Positions 18,691 to 27,605 of a stretch of DNA of 39,504 nt are shown one piece after another. Below the pieces are notes generated by a model. The model saw only the letters and a list, made by a program, of their open reading frames with translations, did not search any database and was not told the origin of the DNA. Origin of the DNA: an uncultured Bacteroidota bacterium (lineage in GTDB: Bacteria > Bacteroidota > Bacteroidia > UKL13-3). Numbering within the stretch: the first letter of the stretch is position 1; each line of letters starts with the position of its first letter. The stretch lies in NCBI GenBank assembly GCA_903910445.1, contig CAIVZR010000093.1:1-39504 (forward strand). Direction: 5' to 3'. Made by a program: the position numbers and the translations under genes.

Positions 18691-20211
18691 ATGGAATCGG
18701 AAAACCCAACAGTCCCTGTCAAACGCAAGCTATATTTAGAAAGCTATGGATGTGCTATGAACTTTGCTGATAGTGAAGTGGTAGCCTCAATTATGGCAGG
18801 AGCAGGATATACTGCTACCTCCAATATTAACGAAGCAGATGCCGTTTTTTTGAATACCTGTGCAGTTCGTGAAAATGCTGAACAAACGGTTTGGAACCGC
18901 TTGCATCAAATAAAACACAACGAGAAGAAACGCAATCCCGCCTTGGTGGTGGGTGTTTTGGGTTGTATGGCCGAGCGCTTGAAAAAAGATTTAATGGACC
19001 GGGAGCAACTGGTGGACTTAATTGTTGGTCCCGATGCCTACCGCGATATTCCTAAGCTATTAGCCGATGTTGGAGATGGGCAACGAGCCATGAATATTAT
19101 TCTTAGCAAGGAAGAAACCTATGCCGAAATTGCGCCCGTAAAGCTCGATGAAAATGGTATCGCTTCTTATGTAAGCATCATGCGGGGCTGCGATAATATG
19201 TGCGCCTTTTGCGTGGTGCCATTCACCCGTGGTCGCGAAAGAAGTCGCGATCCTTATAGTATAGTTCGCGAATGTATTCAGCTGGAGCAAATGGGTTATC
19301 GCGAAATTATGTTGCTCGGACAAAATGTTGATAGCTATAAGTGGAGCAATATCACCAACACAAAAAAAGATGTTGAACGCCTCGAACGTCAAGGCATCTT
19401 TAATAACCCTGCCAAAAGCGAAGCCACCATTGCCCTCATTAAGAGCCTCGATGAAGAGATAGAAAAAATTACTGCCAAGGAAGAAATCGTGGCGATGGAT
19501 ATTGCTCCTGGAGAAGAAGTGATGGTATCATTTTCTAAACTGTTAGAAATGGTTGCCACAGCGGTTCCCAATTGCCGTATCCGTTTTTGCTCTTCCCATC
19601 CCAAAGATATTACCGATGAGGTGCTCTATACCATGGCGCGCTTCGAAAATATTTGCAACTATATTCATTACCCATTGCAAAGTGGAAGCAGCCGAGTATT
19701 GGAGTTGATGAACCGCACCTATAGTGCCGAGTGGTTTGTACAACGACTCAAACGCATTCGCGAAATCCTTCCCGATTGCGGTATCAGCACCGACGTCATT
19801 GCAGGGTTTTGCACCGAAACAGAAGAAGAGTTACAGCAAACAATTGCCGTGATGCGTGAAGCACAATTCGATTTTGCTTATATGTATTTTTATAGTGAAC
19901 GCCCTGGAACCTTGGCTGCCCGTCAATATCCAGATGATATTCCATTAGAGGTAAAGAAGCGCCGACTACAAGATATCATCGATATGCAAAGTGAGGTAAG
20001 CAAAAAGAAGAATGAAGCACGAATAGGGAATACCTATCGTGTGCTGATTGAAGGCGAATCGAAACGTTCGGGCAACGACCTCAAAGGAAGAAACGATGCC
20101 AATGTGGTATGCGTGTTTCCTAAAAAAGGGGATGTGAAGAAAGGCGATTATGTAAATGTAAAAATTACGCGAAGCACACAAACCAGTTTGCTTGGAGAAA
20201 TTGTAGATTGA
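18691..20211 (+). CDS. miaB: tRNA-2-methylthio-N6-dimethylallyladenosine synthase
   Basis: Radical-SAM methylthiotransferase that converts i6A37 to ms2i6A37 in tRNAs reading UNN codons. The N-terminal MTTase domain has Cys21 (ESYGCAMN), Cys57 (FLNTCAVRE) and Cys92 (LGCMAE) for the auxiliary iron-sulfur cluster. The radical-SAM CxxxCxxC is Cys167, Cys171 and Cys174 (RGCDNMCAFC). A TRAM domain closes the protein (about 440-506). At 506 residues it is longer than the roughly 440-475 usual for the family. The excess is a charged segment at about 219-277, between GQNVDSYKW and FSKLLEMVA. Reading frame and codon use are continuous through the insertion, so it is not a sequencing break. Confidence 0.95.
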   Translation: MESENPTVPVKRKLYLESYGCAMNFADSEVVASIMAGAGYTATSNINEADAVFLNTCAVRENAEQTVWNRLHQIKHNEKKRNPALVVGVLGCMAERLKKDLMDREQLVDLIVGPDAYRDIPKLLADVGDGQRAMNIILSKEETYAEIAPVKLDENGIASYVSIMRGCDNMCAFCVVPFTRGRERSRDPYSIVRECIQLEQMGYREIMLLGQNVDSYKWSNITNTKKDVERLERQGIFNNPAKSEATIALIKSLDEEIEKITAKEEIVAMDIAPGEEVMVSFSKLLEMVATAVPNCRIRFCSSHPKDITDEVLYTMARFENICNYIHYPLQSGSSRVLELMNRTYSAEWFVQRLKRIREILPDCGISTDVIAGFCTETEEELQQTIAVMREAQFDFAYMYFYSERPGTLAARQYPDDIPLEVKKRRLQDIIDMQSEVSKKKNEARIGNTYRVLIEGESKRSGNDLKGRNDANVVCVFPKKGDVKKGDYVNVKITRSTQTSLLGEIVD

Positions 20212-20262
20212 AAAATTGAATACCCTTCTTCTTTAAAGTCAGAAGAAATAACTAAAAAAATC

Positions 20263-21177
20263 ATGGGAATTTTATCACCACTATTAAAAAAAATACTGAA
20301 CCCTGTTGAAGTATATCGCATCGCGAAGCTGCAACGCAATAGAAAAAATATTGCCCGTGTACGCGATGATGCACAATTAAAATTGTACTCTCAAATATTG
20401 AAGGGCGATTTTTTACATTATGGCTATTTCGATAATCCCGAGATCAAGCCAGAAGATATTTCCCTGAACCAAATATATGAGGCACAGTTGAGATATGCGA
20501 TGCTCTTGATGGATAAGCTACAACCTAAAGGCAAACAAGTGCTCGATATTGGTTGTGGTATGGGCGGATTGCTTAAACTATTATTAGAAAAAGGATATGC
20601 GCCTACTGCTTTAACACCCGACAATACCCAGATTCATTATATCTCACAAAAATATCCTGGACTGCCATTGCATCATTGCAAGTTTGAAGAGCTCGATGGG
20701 GATGCGAATAAAGGAAAATTTGATGCGCTGATTACTTCCGAATCATTGCAATATCTAAAGCTCGATATCGCCTTGCCTTTGCTTCATAAAATAAGTACCC
20801 CGGAAGCACAATGGATTGCTTGTGATTATTTTAGAACGGGCGATAAAGCCGAAAAATCGGGACACTATTGGGGACCGTTTATGGAACAGGTAAATGCCCA
20901 TGGCTGGGAACTGGAATATGAGCAGGACATCACGCCCAACATCCTTCCTACCATCGCCTACGTATATATGTGGGGGAATAATATTGGCTTGCCCTTATAT
21001 CAATTTGGAATTGAAAAACTGCAAGTAAAGGCTCCTGGATATCATTATGCATTGCAAGAGGTTTTGCCCGAAATCAGAAAAAAAATTGACAAGAATTTGC
21101 TTACGGTGAACCCCGAAGTATTTGCTCAAAACAAGAGATATAAATTGATGGTATTTAAAAAGAAGGCCATCGTATAA
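20263..21177 (+). CDS. SAM-dependent class I methyltransferase
   Basis: A 304-residue Rossmann-fold methyltransferase. Motif I is VLDIGCGMGG (93-102), followed by an acidic-loop equivalent (ALTPDNTQ) and a post-motif with DALITSESLQYL. A helical N-terminal segment of about 85 residues, including HYGYF, resembles the lid of small-molecule or lipid methyltransferases such as the cyclopropane/sarcosine group. No membrane segment is present and the substrate cannot be deduced. It lies 51 bases after miaB and 43 bases before the sigma-54 activator on the same strand, so it may be co-transcribed with them. A small inverted repeat (TTCTTC/GAAGAA, 20226-20247) sits in the gap after miaB but has no T-run and is not called a terminator. 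Confidence 0.78.
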   Translation: MGILSPLLKKILNPVEVYRIAKLQRNRKNIARVRDDAQLKLYSQILKGDFLHYGYFDNPEIKPEDISLNQIYEAQLRYAMLLMDKLQPKGKQVLDIGCGMGGLLKLLLEKGYAPTALTPDNTQIHYISQKYPGLPLHHCKFEELDGDANKGKFDALITSESLQYLKLDIALPLLHKISTPEAQWIACDYFRTGDKAEKSGHYWGPFMEQVNAHGWELEYEQDITPNILPTIAYVYMWGNNIGLPLYQFGIEKLQVKAPGYHYALQEVLPEIRKKIDKNLLTVNPEVFAQNKRYKLMVFKKKAIV

Positions 21178-21220
21178 ATCTCTTAATGCATAGAATTGGT
21201 TCATTAAAAAAATAAATAAA

Positions 21221-22462
21221 ATGACACTTCAAGAAGTAAAAAATAGATTTGATATCGTAGGTAATTCTGCCTCCCTCAATTTGGCCATTGAAACTGCCAT
21301 GAAGGTGGCACCTACCGAAATGACCGTGCTTATTCAAGGAGAGAGCGGTGTTGGAAAAGAGTCGTTCTCCAAAATCATTCATCAGTTAAGCAACCGCAAG
21401 CACGGACCATTCATTGCCATCAATTGCGGTGCCTTACCCGAAGGCACCATCAACAGTGAATTATTTGGTCACGAGAAAGGATCGTTTACGGGTGCGAGTG
21501 AAGCCCGCAAAGGATATTTTGAAACGGTAAGTGGGGGTACCATTTTCTTAGATGAAATTGGGGAGTTGCCTGCTGATACGCAAGCGCGCTTACTTCGAAT
21601 TTTGGAAAGTGGTGAATTTATAAAAGTAGGAAGCAGCAAGCCATTGCATACCGATGTGCGTGTGGTAGCCGCTACCAATAAAGATTTATACCAGCTTGCC
21701 AGCAAAGGAAAATTCAGAGAGGATTTATATTATCGTTTGAGTACCGTGCCCATCAGAGTACCCGCCTTACGCGAGCGGGGTTCGGATATACATTTATTGT
21801 TTCGCAAGTTTGCGATGATGTTCTCTGAAAAATACAAGAACGAGCCATTAAACTTAGAGGCAGAAGCAGTGCAGGTATTATTGAATTGCAAGTGGGAAGG
21901 GAATGTTCGACAATTGAAAAATATTGTAGAACAGATGAGTGTATTGGAAACCAACCGTGAAATATCGGCGGAGGTGATGCGCAAATATTTGCCACAAGAA
22001 AGCTATTTGCCAGTGCCGGTGCCTGGTGGCGCGCATTCGGAGTCGACGGGAGGCATGAGTGAGCGTGATATTTTTTACAAGATTCTATTTGATGTAAAGA
22101 ACGATTTACACGAATTGAAGAATGTTGTATCCAATATGATTCAAGGTAATTTGGCACCAGAGATGTATGCTGCACCCAAAAATTATGTTCCCAATGACGG
22201 AGGTAATTTCCCGCAAGCAGGTGGCAATTTCACCAATAATTTCATTCGTAATAATCCAAAGAACGAAACCATCATTCATATTGATGAAGCGCCTAAAGAA
22301 GAGGTGAAATTAAGTCTGGAGGATCAGGAAAAAGAAATTATCAAACGTGCACTTTTAAAACATAAAGGCCGTAGAAACCGTGCTGCCAAAGAGCTTGGAA
22401 TAAGTGAAAGAACCCTTTACCGTAAAATAAAAAATTACGGATTCGAAGATTTAGAAGCGTAA
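21221..22462 (+). CDS. Sigma-54-dependent activator (AAA+ plus Fis-type HTH) without a sensory domain
   Basis: A 413-residue transcription activator predicted to remodel sigma-54 RNA polymerase with ATP. The AAA+ domain begins almost at residue 1. Visible are Walker A GESGVGKE (40-47), the sigma-54 contact loop GSFTGA (87-92, a Ser variant of GAFTGA), Walker B GGTIFLDEIGE (Asp111, Glu112) and the arginine-finger region FREDLYYRL (165-173). A Gly/Asn/Pro-rich linker (about 270-360) leads to a Fis-type helix-turn-helix at the C-terminus (RNRAAKELGISERTLYRKI). No receiver, PAS or GAF domain precedes the ATPase, so control must come from expression level or a partner. In many Bacteroidota a homologue lies directly next to miaB; here a methyltransferase gene separates them. 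Its stop is two bases from the convergent T9SS gene. Confidence 0.92.
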   Translation: MTLQEVKNRFDIVGNSASLNLAIETAMKVAPTEMTVLIQGESGVGKESFSKIIHQLSNRKHGPFIAINCGALPEGTINSELFGHEKGSFTGASEARKGYFETVSGGTIFLDEIGELPADTQARLLRILESGEFIKVGSSKPLHTDVRVVAATNKDLYQLASKGKFREDLYYRLSTVPIRVPALRERGSDIHLLFRKFAMMFSEKYKNEPLNLEAEAVQVLLNCKWEGNVRQLKNIVEQMSVLETNREISAEVMRKYLPQESYLPVPVPGGAHSESTGGMSERDIFYKILFDVKNDLHELKNVVSNMIQGNLAPEMYAAPKNYVPNDGGNFPQAGGNFTNNFIRNNPKNETIIHIDEAPKEEVKLSLEDQEKEIIKRALLKHKGRRNRAAKELGISERTLYRKIKNYGFEDLEA

Positions 22463-22464
22463 AA

Positions 22465-24021
22465 TTATTGTTTGACGATTCGGTAAATGGCTTTATTGCC
22501 ATCATGCTCTAAAGTCAAAACATAAATTCCGGGTTTCATGTCGCCGCATTGAATCGTTAACGATTTGTTAAAGTGCTGGGCATTCTCTACTAAATTTTTT
22601 CCATTGATATCCATCAACGAATAGTTGAATGATTCAAAATCAGTTTCAATATTCAATTCAGAATTAATGGGTGTAGGATACACTTTTACCTCATTAAAAT
22701 GCGATGGATGAACCATTCCCAGCGCAACACTCAGCTTTACAAACCAGATATCATTTGCACCATGATTTCCGCTTACATCGAGGTTATTGGAGCCTGTGGT
22801 ACAAACCATGGTATAGGTGCCAATACCAGCCGATCCACCATCGTTTACTAAGCAGGAACTCACTTCAGAAAATCCACCACCATAGCATTTAGTGCCACTA
22901 AGAACGCCAGTCTGACTCACCAATCCGATGATGGCATCGTTGGCACCATGGGTACCTAAGAAATCGAGGTCGGTTGAATTACCATATCCGCATATCGAAT
23001 AGCTATTGTCGGAGAGTTGAATGATGGTTGAACCAATTTCACTGGCAGTACCTCCGATGCATACGCCCCAGCTAAAAGTATAGGTGCTATTGTATTTCCC
23101 GCACCATATATCTTGAGCGCCATGATTACCACTTACATCTACAGAATTCGATTTAGTATCTCCAATGGTAGCGCAGCCTGCGTCGTTGGTGGCAATCACA
23201 TCGCGCCATGCATCATCGGCGGCTCCTCCATTATTGATGGAGTTGAGGATGGCACCACTCGAATCAATTTTCAACATCCATGCATCGAAACCACCTTTGT
23301 TTGCAGTAAGGTTACCATTGGAAGAGGCCGTTGTGCCTACTACAAAAAAATTATTTACAGAGGTCGCCAAACAAGTAGCATAGGCCATATCATCGAGTGT
23401 ACCTCCATAACATTTTTGCCAAAGGAGCTTTCCATTCGAATCCGTTTTTATAATCCATAAATCCTTCATGCCATGGTTGCCTGTAACTTGTCCATCGGCC
23501 GAATTGGTATAACCTACCGCGATAAATTTCCCATCGGTGGTTTCATTGACACTGAATAATTCATCTTCTCCGGTACCCCCATAACACTTCGTCCAAATCA
23601 ATACCCCATTGGGGTCAATCTTCATCAGGAGCCCATCCTGTGCGGCGTGCAATCCGCTAATATCCCCGTCGTTACTAAGGGTGTGGCCTGAGACAAGAAA
23701 GCCACCATTTTTCAATTGAATTATTTTAAAGCTTTGATCTCGGCCACTTCCACAATAACTTTTTTGCCAGGTGATGACTCCAACGCTATTGAGTTTTGTT
23801 ACCCAAATATCATAGGAACCTTTGTTTGCAGTGAGGTCGCCATTGGTTGAGATAGCCCAGCAAGCCATGGCATAGCCACCATCGGCAGTTTTTACAATGG
23901 ATGGATTTAGTTCTTCATCGGTTCCACCAAAGCATTTCTGTGAGGAGATACTACTGATTAATTGTGCCTGAACCGAAACAGAAAGAAATAAGAGTGCGAT
24001 TAGGTAGATGACTTTTTTCAT
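22465..24021 (-). CDS. Secreted seven-repeat (propeller-like) protein with T9SS type-A sorting domain
   Basis: A 518-residue exported protein with a signal peptide (1-19, ending VQAQ). It then has seven consecutive repeats of about 50-60 residues. The unit is: CYGGT followed by an acidic pair, a GGYxxxGxT strand, an SNGD(V/L)xGNHG turn, DxWxxKxxxxG, then W(Q)K leading to the next CYGG. Repeat openings can be read at CFGGTDEE, YCGSGRDQ, CYGGTGED, CYGGTLDD, NNGGAADD, CIGGTASE and CYGGGFSE. Seven such units suit a closed seven-bladed beta-propeller. The sorting domain follows, with YPTP where YPNP is usual, and ends in YRIVKQ. Function is unknown; adhesive or scaffold roles are possible. A well-formed promoter lies upstream at 24046-24074. 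Confidence 0.82.
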   Translation of the reverse strand: MKKVIYLIALLFLSVSVQAQLISSISSQKCFGGTDEELNPSIVKTADGGYAMACWAISTNGDLTANKGSYDIWVTKLNSVGVITWQKSYCGSGRDQSFKIIQLKNGGFLVSGHTLSNDGDISGLHAAQDGLLMKIDPNGVLIWTKCYGGTGEDELFSVNETTDGKFIAVGYTNSADGQVTGNHGMKDLWIIKTDSNGKLLWQKCYGGTLDDMAYATCLATSVNNFFVVGTTASSNGNLTANKGGFDAWMLKIDSSGAILNSINNGGAADDAWRDVIATNDAGCATIGDTKSNSVDVSGNHGAQDIWCGKYNSTYTFSWGVCIGGTASEIGSTIIQLSDNSYSICGYGNSTDLDFLGTHGANDAIIGLVSQTGVLSGTKCYGGGFSEVSSCLVNDGGSAGIGTYTMVCTTGSNNLDVSGNHGANDIWFVKLSVALGMVHPSHFNEVKVYPTPINSELNIETDFESFNYSLMDINGKNLVENAQHFNKSLTIQCGDMKPGIYVLTLEHDGNKAIYRIVKQ

Positions 24022-24045
24022 GGAGATATTTTGTATTGATTAAAG

Positions 24046-24074
24046 CAAAGCTACGAATATATTGGTAAAGTCAA
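24046..24074 (-). promoter_or_regulatory. Putative -33/-7 promoter of the seven-repeat T9SS gene
   Basis: On the minus strand: TTG (24074-24072), 18 bases, TAGCTTTG (24053-24046), then 24 bases to the ATG. Both elements and the spacing fit the Bacteroidota vegetative promoter. This is the best -33/-7 match in the window. Confidence 0.6.
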
Positions 24075-24209
24075 GCAGCCACCAGGATTTTATTAAACAG
24101 AGAAATAATATTTGAGCTGGTCTAACCGAGTCATGACAAGGTAAAAATCCACATTCATCAACAAATATTGTAACTTTAGAATTGCCAACTCGTAGCATTT
24201 TATCAGCGG

Positions 24210-24240
24210 GAAGCACCCTCTTTGGGGCGTTTCGTTTTTT
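24210..24240 (+). terminator. Hairpin plus T-run in the spacer upstream of the DUF2723 gene
   Basis: Left arm GAAGCACCC (24210-24218) pairs with GGGCGTTTC (24225-24233), with one A-C mismatch and one G-T pair, followed directly by GTTTTTT. It looks like an intrinsic terminator for plus-strand transcription. No plus-strand gene lies between it and the divergent minus-strand gene, so what it would terminate is unknown: a small RNA, an attenuated leader or a remnant of an insertion. Confidence 0.45.
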
Positions 24241-24253
24241 AGGATAAATAATG

Positions 24254-24261
24254 TAGGTTTG
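24254..24261 (+). promoter_or_regulatory. Putative -7 box (TAGGTTTG) of the DUF2723 gene
   Basis: TAGGTTTG matches TAnnTTTG and lies 44 bases before the ATG at 24306, just downstream of the 24210-24240 hairpin. A TTCG 19 bases upstream is only a weak -33 candidate. Confidence 0.5.
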
Positions 24262-24305
24262 CACGCTTACAGAAAAATCATTTTCAATTACATATTTTAT
24301 AAATA

Positions 24306-27300
24306 ATGAAACGTTTTAACAAGGTTAATACAATTTTAGGATGGCTGATATTTCTCGTGGGATTATACACGTATGCCATGACGTTAGAGAAATCGGGAAG
24401 CTTTTGGGATTGCGGAGAGTTTTCATCTTGCGCCTATCGTTTGCAGGTAGCCCATCCACCGGGTGCCCCGCTATTTGTGCTTTTAGGTAGAATTTTCTCC
24501 ATGTTTGCTACAAATGTAGATTCTTCACAAGGGGTATGGAATGTTACCACTGCCATCAATATGCTAAGTGGGGTTACGAGTGCATTGAATGTGATGTTCG
24601 TATTTTGGATTATCACTCATTTAGCTCGCAAAGTTGTAAAACCTGAAACTGGTGGTGAATACACCACTAGCAACTTACTTGCCATTATGGGTGCAGGTAT
24701 TGTAGGTTCTTTGGCCATGTGCTGGAGCGATACATTTTGGTTCTCTGCGGTGGAAGCGGAGGTTTATGCTTCATCATCCTTCTTTACCTTCCTCGTATTC
24801 TGGGCCATTTTGAAATGGGAGAATATAGCCGATGAAAAAGGATCCGACCGTTGGATTATCCTCATCGGATATTTTACCGGTTTGGCAATTGGTGTCCATC
24901 TCTTGAATTTATTGGTAATCCCTTGTTTGGTTTTGGTTTACTACTACCGCAAATTTGCCTTTACCCGTGCCGGATTTATTAAAGCCATGGCTATTGCGTT
25001 AGCAATCTTGGGATTTGTGAATTTCATTCTCATTCCTTGGTTACCCATGCTGGCAGCAAAAGCTGATGGTACCTTCGTTAATACCTTTGGATTGCCATTT
25101 GGAAGTGGTGTGGTTGTATTTGCACTGGCCTTGATTACGCTATTAACTTCAAGTATTCTTTATTCAATGAATGCGAAGGATAATTACAAATACATGATTT
25201 GGGGAAGTGCAGGGTTATTATTGTTCTTAGGAATCATCTTTGGTTCATCGGGCAAAATGATGGCGATTTTAATTGTTGTATTTGGACTTGTAGGACTTGC
25301 TTTCTACTACCTCAATAAAATTGATCGCCCTTTATTGAATACCATGTTGCTTACCTTCACTTTTCTAATCGTGGGTTATGGTTCATACGTTCAAACTTTG
25401 GTACGTGCACATGCCAATCCTCCAATTAACATGAATGCTCCAAGCGATGTATGGAGTTTCTTAGGATATATCAATCGTGATCAATATGGCGAAACCCCAT
25501 TATTTTATGGACCATATTATTATGCAGAACCTATTGATCAAAACTATGGTGAAATGCAATACCGCATCGACCGTGATGAAAAAGTTTATAAAGAAGTAGG
25601 ACCTAAGTTCTCTTATAAATACGCCGATAAAGATTGCACCATTTTACCTCGTATGCATAGCAGCAGAGCCGACCATGTGCAAGCCTATAAAGAATGGGAA
25701 GGATTGGGAAATAGAAAACCAACCTTTGCCAACAATCTCGATTTCATGATTTCATATCAAATTGGATTTATGTGGTGGAGGTACTTTGCATGGAATTTCA
25801 TTGGACGTCAGAGTGAAGAACAAGGAAATGGAGAAGTAAGTAATGGTAACTGGATTACCGGTATTTCGGGTATTGATGAGTGGCGCAAGGATATTAAGCC
25901 AGGAGCTCCTACATCACTTACGAATAATAAAGGCCGAAATATTTATTATGCCTTACCATTCATCTTGGGGTTATTAGGATTGTTCTGGCAATATAAAAAT
26001 AGCAAAAAAGATACCTTGGTAGTGGGAATGTTATTCTTCTTTACGGGTATCGCTATTGTACTTTACTTGAATTTCCCTCCTTTACAACCTCGTGAACGTG
26101 ATTACGCTTATGTAGGTAGTATGCAAACCTTCTGTATCTGGATTGGTTTTGGAGTATTGTTCTTATACGATTTACTGAAGAAATTTAGCAACCCAACATT
26201 AATTGCTGGAGGTGTTACTGCCTTGAGTATGATCTTGGTGCCGGTGAATATGGTGAAACAAAATTGGGACGATCATGATCGTAGCAACCGTACTATTAGT
26301 GTGGATTATGCAAGATGCTATCTCGAAAGCTGCGATAAGAATGCCATCTTATTCACCAATGGTGATAATGACACGTATCCATTATGGTATGCTCAAAATA
26401 TTGAAGGCGTTCGTCCTGATATTCGTATCATCAATCTTAGTTTATTGAACACCGATTGGTATGTAGATGTATTGAATCGCAAGGTATATGATAGTGAGCC
26501 TATAAAATTAACCTTGAAACCAAATCAGTATGTTCAAGGAGTTCGCGATCAGGTATTCTTTTATGCAAATAAAAAATTACCTGATAATGTAGACCTAACT
26601 ACCTGGATGAATTTCATTGCCAACGATAAGAATACTGTACCTAGTCAGAATGGTACCGATGAAGGATATAGCTATTATCCAACTAAAAAGCTAAGCATTA
26701 AAATCGACAAAGAATTGTGTCGTACCAATCATGTTGTGCAACAAGAAGACGATAGTTTAATGGTGGACAGTATTGTTTGGGAATTGCCTTCTCCAGGTAA
26801 AGACAAATACATTTTGAAGAACGATTTGATTACCTTGGATATCATTGCTAATAATATCAATACCCGTCCGATTTACTGGGCCATCACTACAGGTGCTGAA
26901 CCTTATTTGGGATTACAACCTTATTTCCAGTTGGATGGATTCACTTATAAATTGGTGCCTATCAGAAATACTGATGAGGGAGAAAACAGACAGTCGGGTC
27001 GTATTAATGTGAAGAAACTGGATACCTCTATCATGGAGAAATTCCGTTTTGGTGGATTGAATCATCCAGGAGTATATGTTGATCAAACCAGTATGCGTCA
27101 AACTTATAATTTCCGCAACGTATTTGCACGATTGGCAAGTGAGTGGGTAAAAGCAGGTGATAAGAAACGCGCTGTGGAAGTATTGGATCGTTGTATGGCA
27201 GAGTTACCAATAGAAAGTGTTCCAATGAACTATTACTTCTTACAAATTGTAGAGGGTTATTACTCAGCAGGCGATGTAACGAAAGCAAAATATTGGAATG

Positions 27301-27527
27301 ATAAACTCATGCAACAATGCATTGAAGAATTGCGCTACTATGAGAAATATGCCAAATCGAATAAGTCGTTCAGACCTGTTCGAGATGAAGCCAGAATGGA
27401 TTTCCAAGCCATGCAGGTTTCATCAAATATGGCGAAGCAAAATGGCCAAAATGAATATGCTGATCAAATACAGAAGCAGGCTATGGAGTTCCAAAACTTA
27501 ATGGACTATTTCCAGGCGGAGCGCTAG
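24306..27527 (+). CDS. DUF2723 family membrane protein, probable GT-C glycosyltransferase
   Basis: A 1073-residue inner-membrane protein. The N-terminal DUF2723 signature is clear: SGSFWDCGEFSSCAYRLQ (about 31-48), then VAHPPGAPLFVLLGR. About twelve hydrophobic helices occupy residues 10-660, with a long soluble loop around 390-545. A soluble C-terminal region (about 690-1073) holds DNDTYPLWYAQ and ends in TPR-like helices. DUF2723 is abundant in Bacteroidota and related to eukaryotic TMEM260, a protein O-mannosyltransferase. The Asp in WDCGEF is the likely GT-C metal or catalytic residue, by analogy with GT39 enzymes. The gene is monocistronic: it has its own promoter box and a strong terminator at 27540-27580. 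A role in O-glycosylation of exported proteins is inference. Confidence 0.85.
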   Translation: MKRFNKVNTILGWLIFLVGLYTYAMTLEKSGSFWDCGEFSSCAYRLQVAHPPGAPLFVLLGRIFSMFATNVDSSQGVWNVTTAINMLSGVTSALNVMFVFWIITHLARKVVKPETGGEYTTSNLLAIMGAGIVGSLAMCWSDTFWFSAVEAEVYASSSFFTFLVFWAILKWENIADEKGSDRWIILIGYFTGLAIGVHLLNLLVIPCLVLVYYYRKFAFTRAGFIKAMAIALAILGFVNFILIPWLPMLAAKADGTFVNTFGLPFGSGVVVFALALITLLTSSILYSMNAKDNYKYMIWGSAGLLLFLGIIFGSSGKMMAILIVVFGLVGLAFYYLNKIDRPLLNTMLLTFTFLIVGYGSYVQTLVRAHANPPINMNAPSDVWSFLGYINRDQYGETPLFYGPYYYAEPIDQNYGEMQYRIDRDEKVYKEVGPKFSYKYADKDCTILPRMHSSRADHVQAYKEWEGLGNRKPTFANNLDFMISYQIGFMWWRYFAWNFIGRQSEEQGNGEVSNGNWITGISGIDEWRKDIKPGAPTSLTNNKGRNIYYALPFILGLLGLFWQYKNSKKDTLVVGMLFFFTGIAIVLYLNFPPLQPRERDYAYVGSMQTFCIWIGFGVLFLYDLLKKFSNPTLIAGGVTALSMILVPVNMVKQNWDDHDRSNRTISVDYARCYLESCDKNAILFTNGDNDTYPLWYAQNIEGVRPDIRIINLSLLNTDWYVDVLNRKVYDSEPIKLTLKPNQYVQGVRDQVFFYANKKLPDNVDLTTWMNFIANDKNTVPSQNGTDEGYSYYPTKKLSIKIDKELCRTNHVVQQEDDSLMVDSIVWELPSPGKDKYILKNDLITLDIIANNINTRPIYWAITTGAEPYLGLQPYFQLDGFTYKLVPIRNTDEGENRQSGRINVKKLDTSIMEKFRFGGLNHPGVYVDQTSMRQTYNFRNVFARLASEWVKAGDKKRAVEVLDRCMAELPIESVPMNYYFLQIVEGYYSAGDVTKAKYWNDKLMQQCIEELRYYEKYAKSNKSFRPVRDEARMDFQAMQVSSNMAKQNGQNEYADQIQKQAMEFQNLMDYFQAER

Positions 27528-27539
27528 AATATTAGAACT

Positions 27540-27580
27540 AAAAAAAATCCCGGAAGCACATGCCATCCGGGATTTTTTTT
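27540..27580. terminator. Bidirectional intrinsic terminator
   Basis: A perfect 15-bp stem (27540-27554 with 27566-27580) around an 11-base loop. The core is ATCCCGGA/TCCGGGAT, flanked by an A-run on the left arm and a T-run on the right, so it works in both directions. It lies between the convergent DUF2723 and histidine-kinase genes, ending transcription of both. Confidence 0.93.
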
Positions 27581-27605
27581 GCATGAATTTTTTTCCCAGG
27601 TACGT

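Noticed and set aside
20226-20247. TTCTTC/GAAGAA inverted repeat after miaB as a terminator
   Set aside because: The 6-bp stem is A+T-rich and has no T-run on either side.
24040-24264. 74-codon minus-strand ORF in the spacer before the DUF2723 gene
   Set aside because: It begins inside the DUF2723 promoter box and runs through the terminator-like hairpin and the T9SS gene promoter. No domain was recognised. Kept only as part of the spacer finding.
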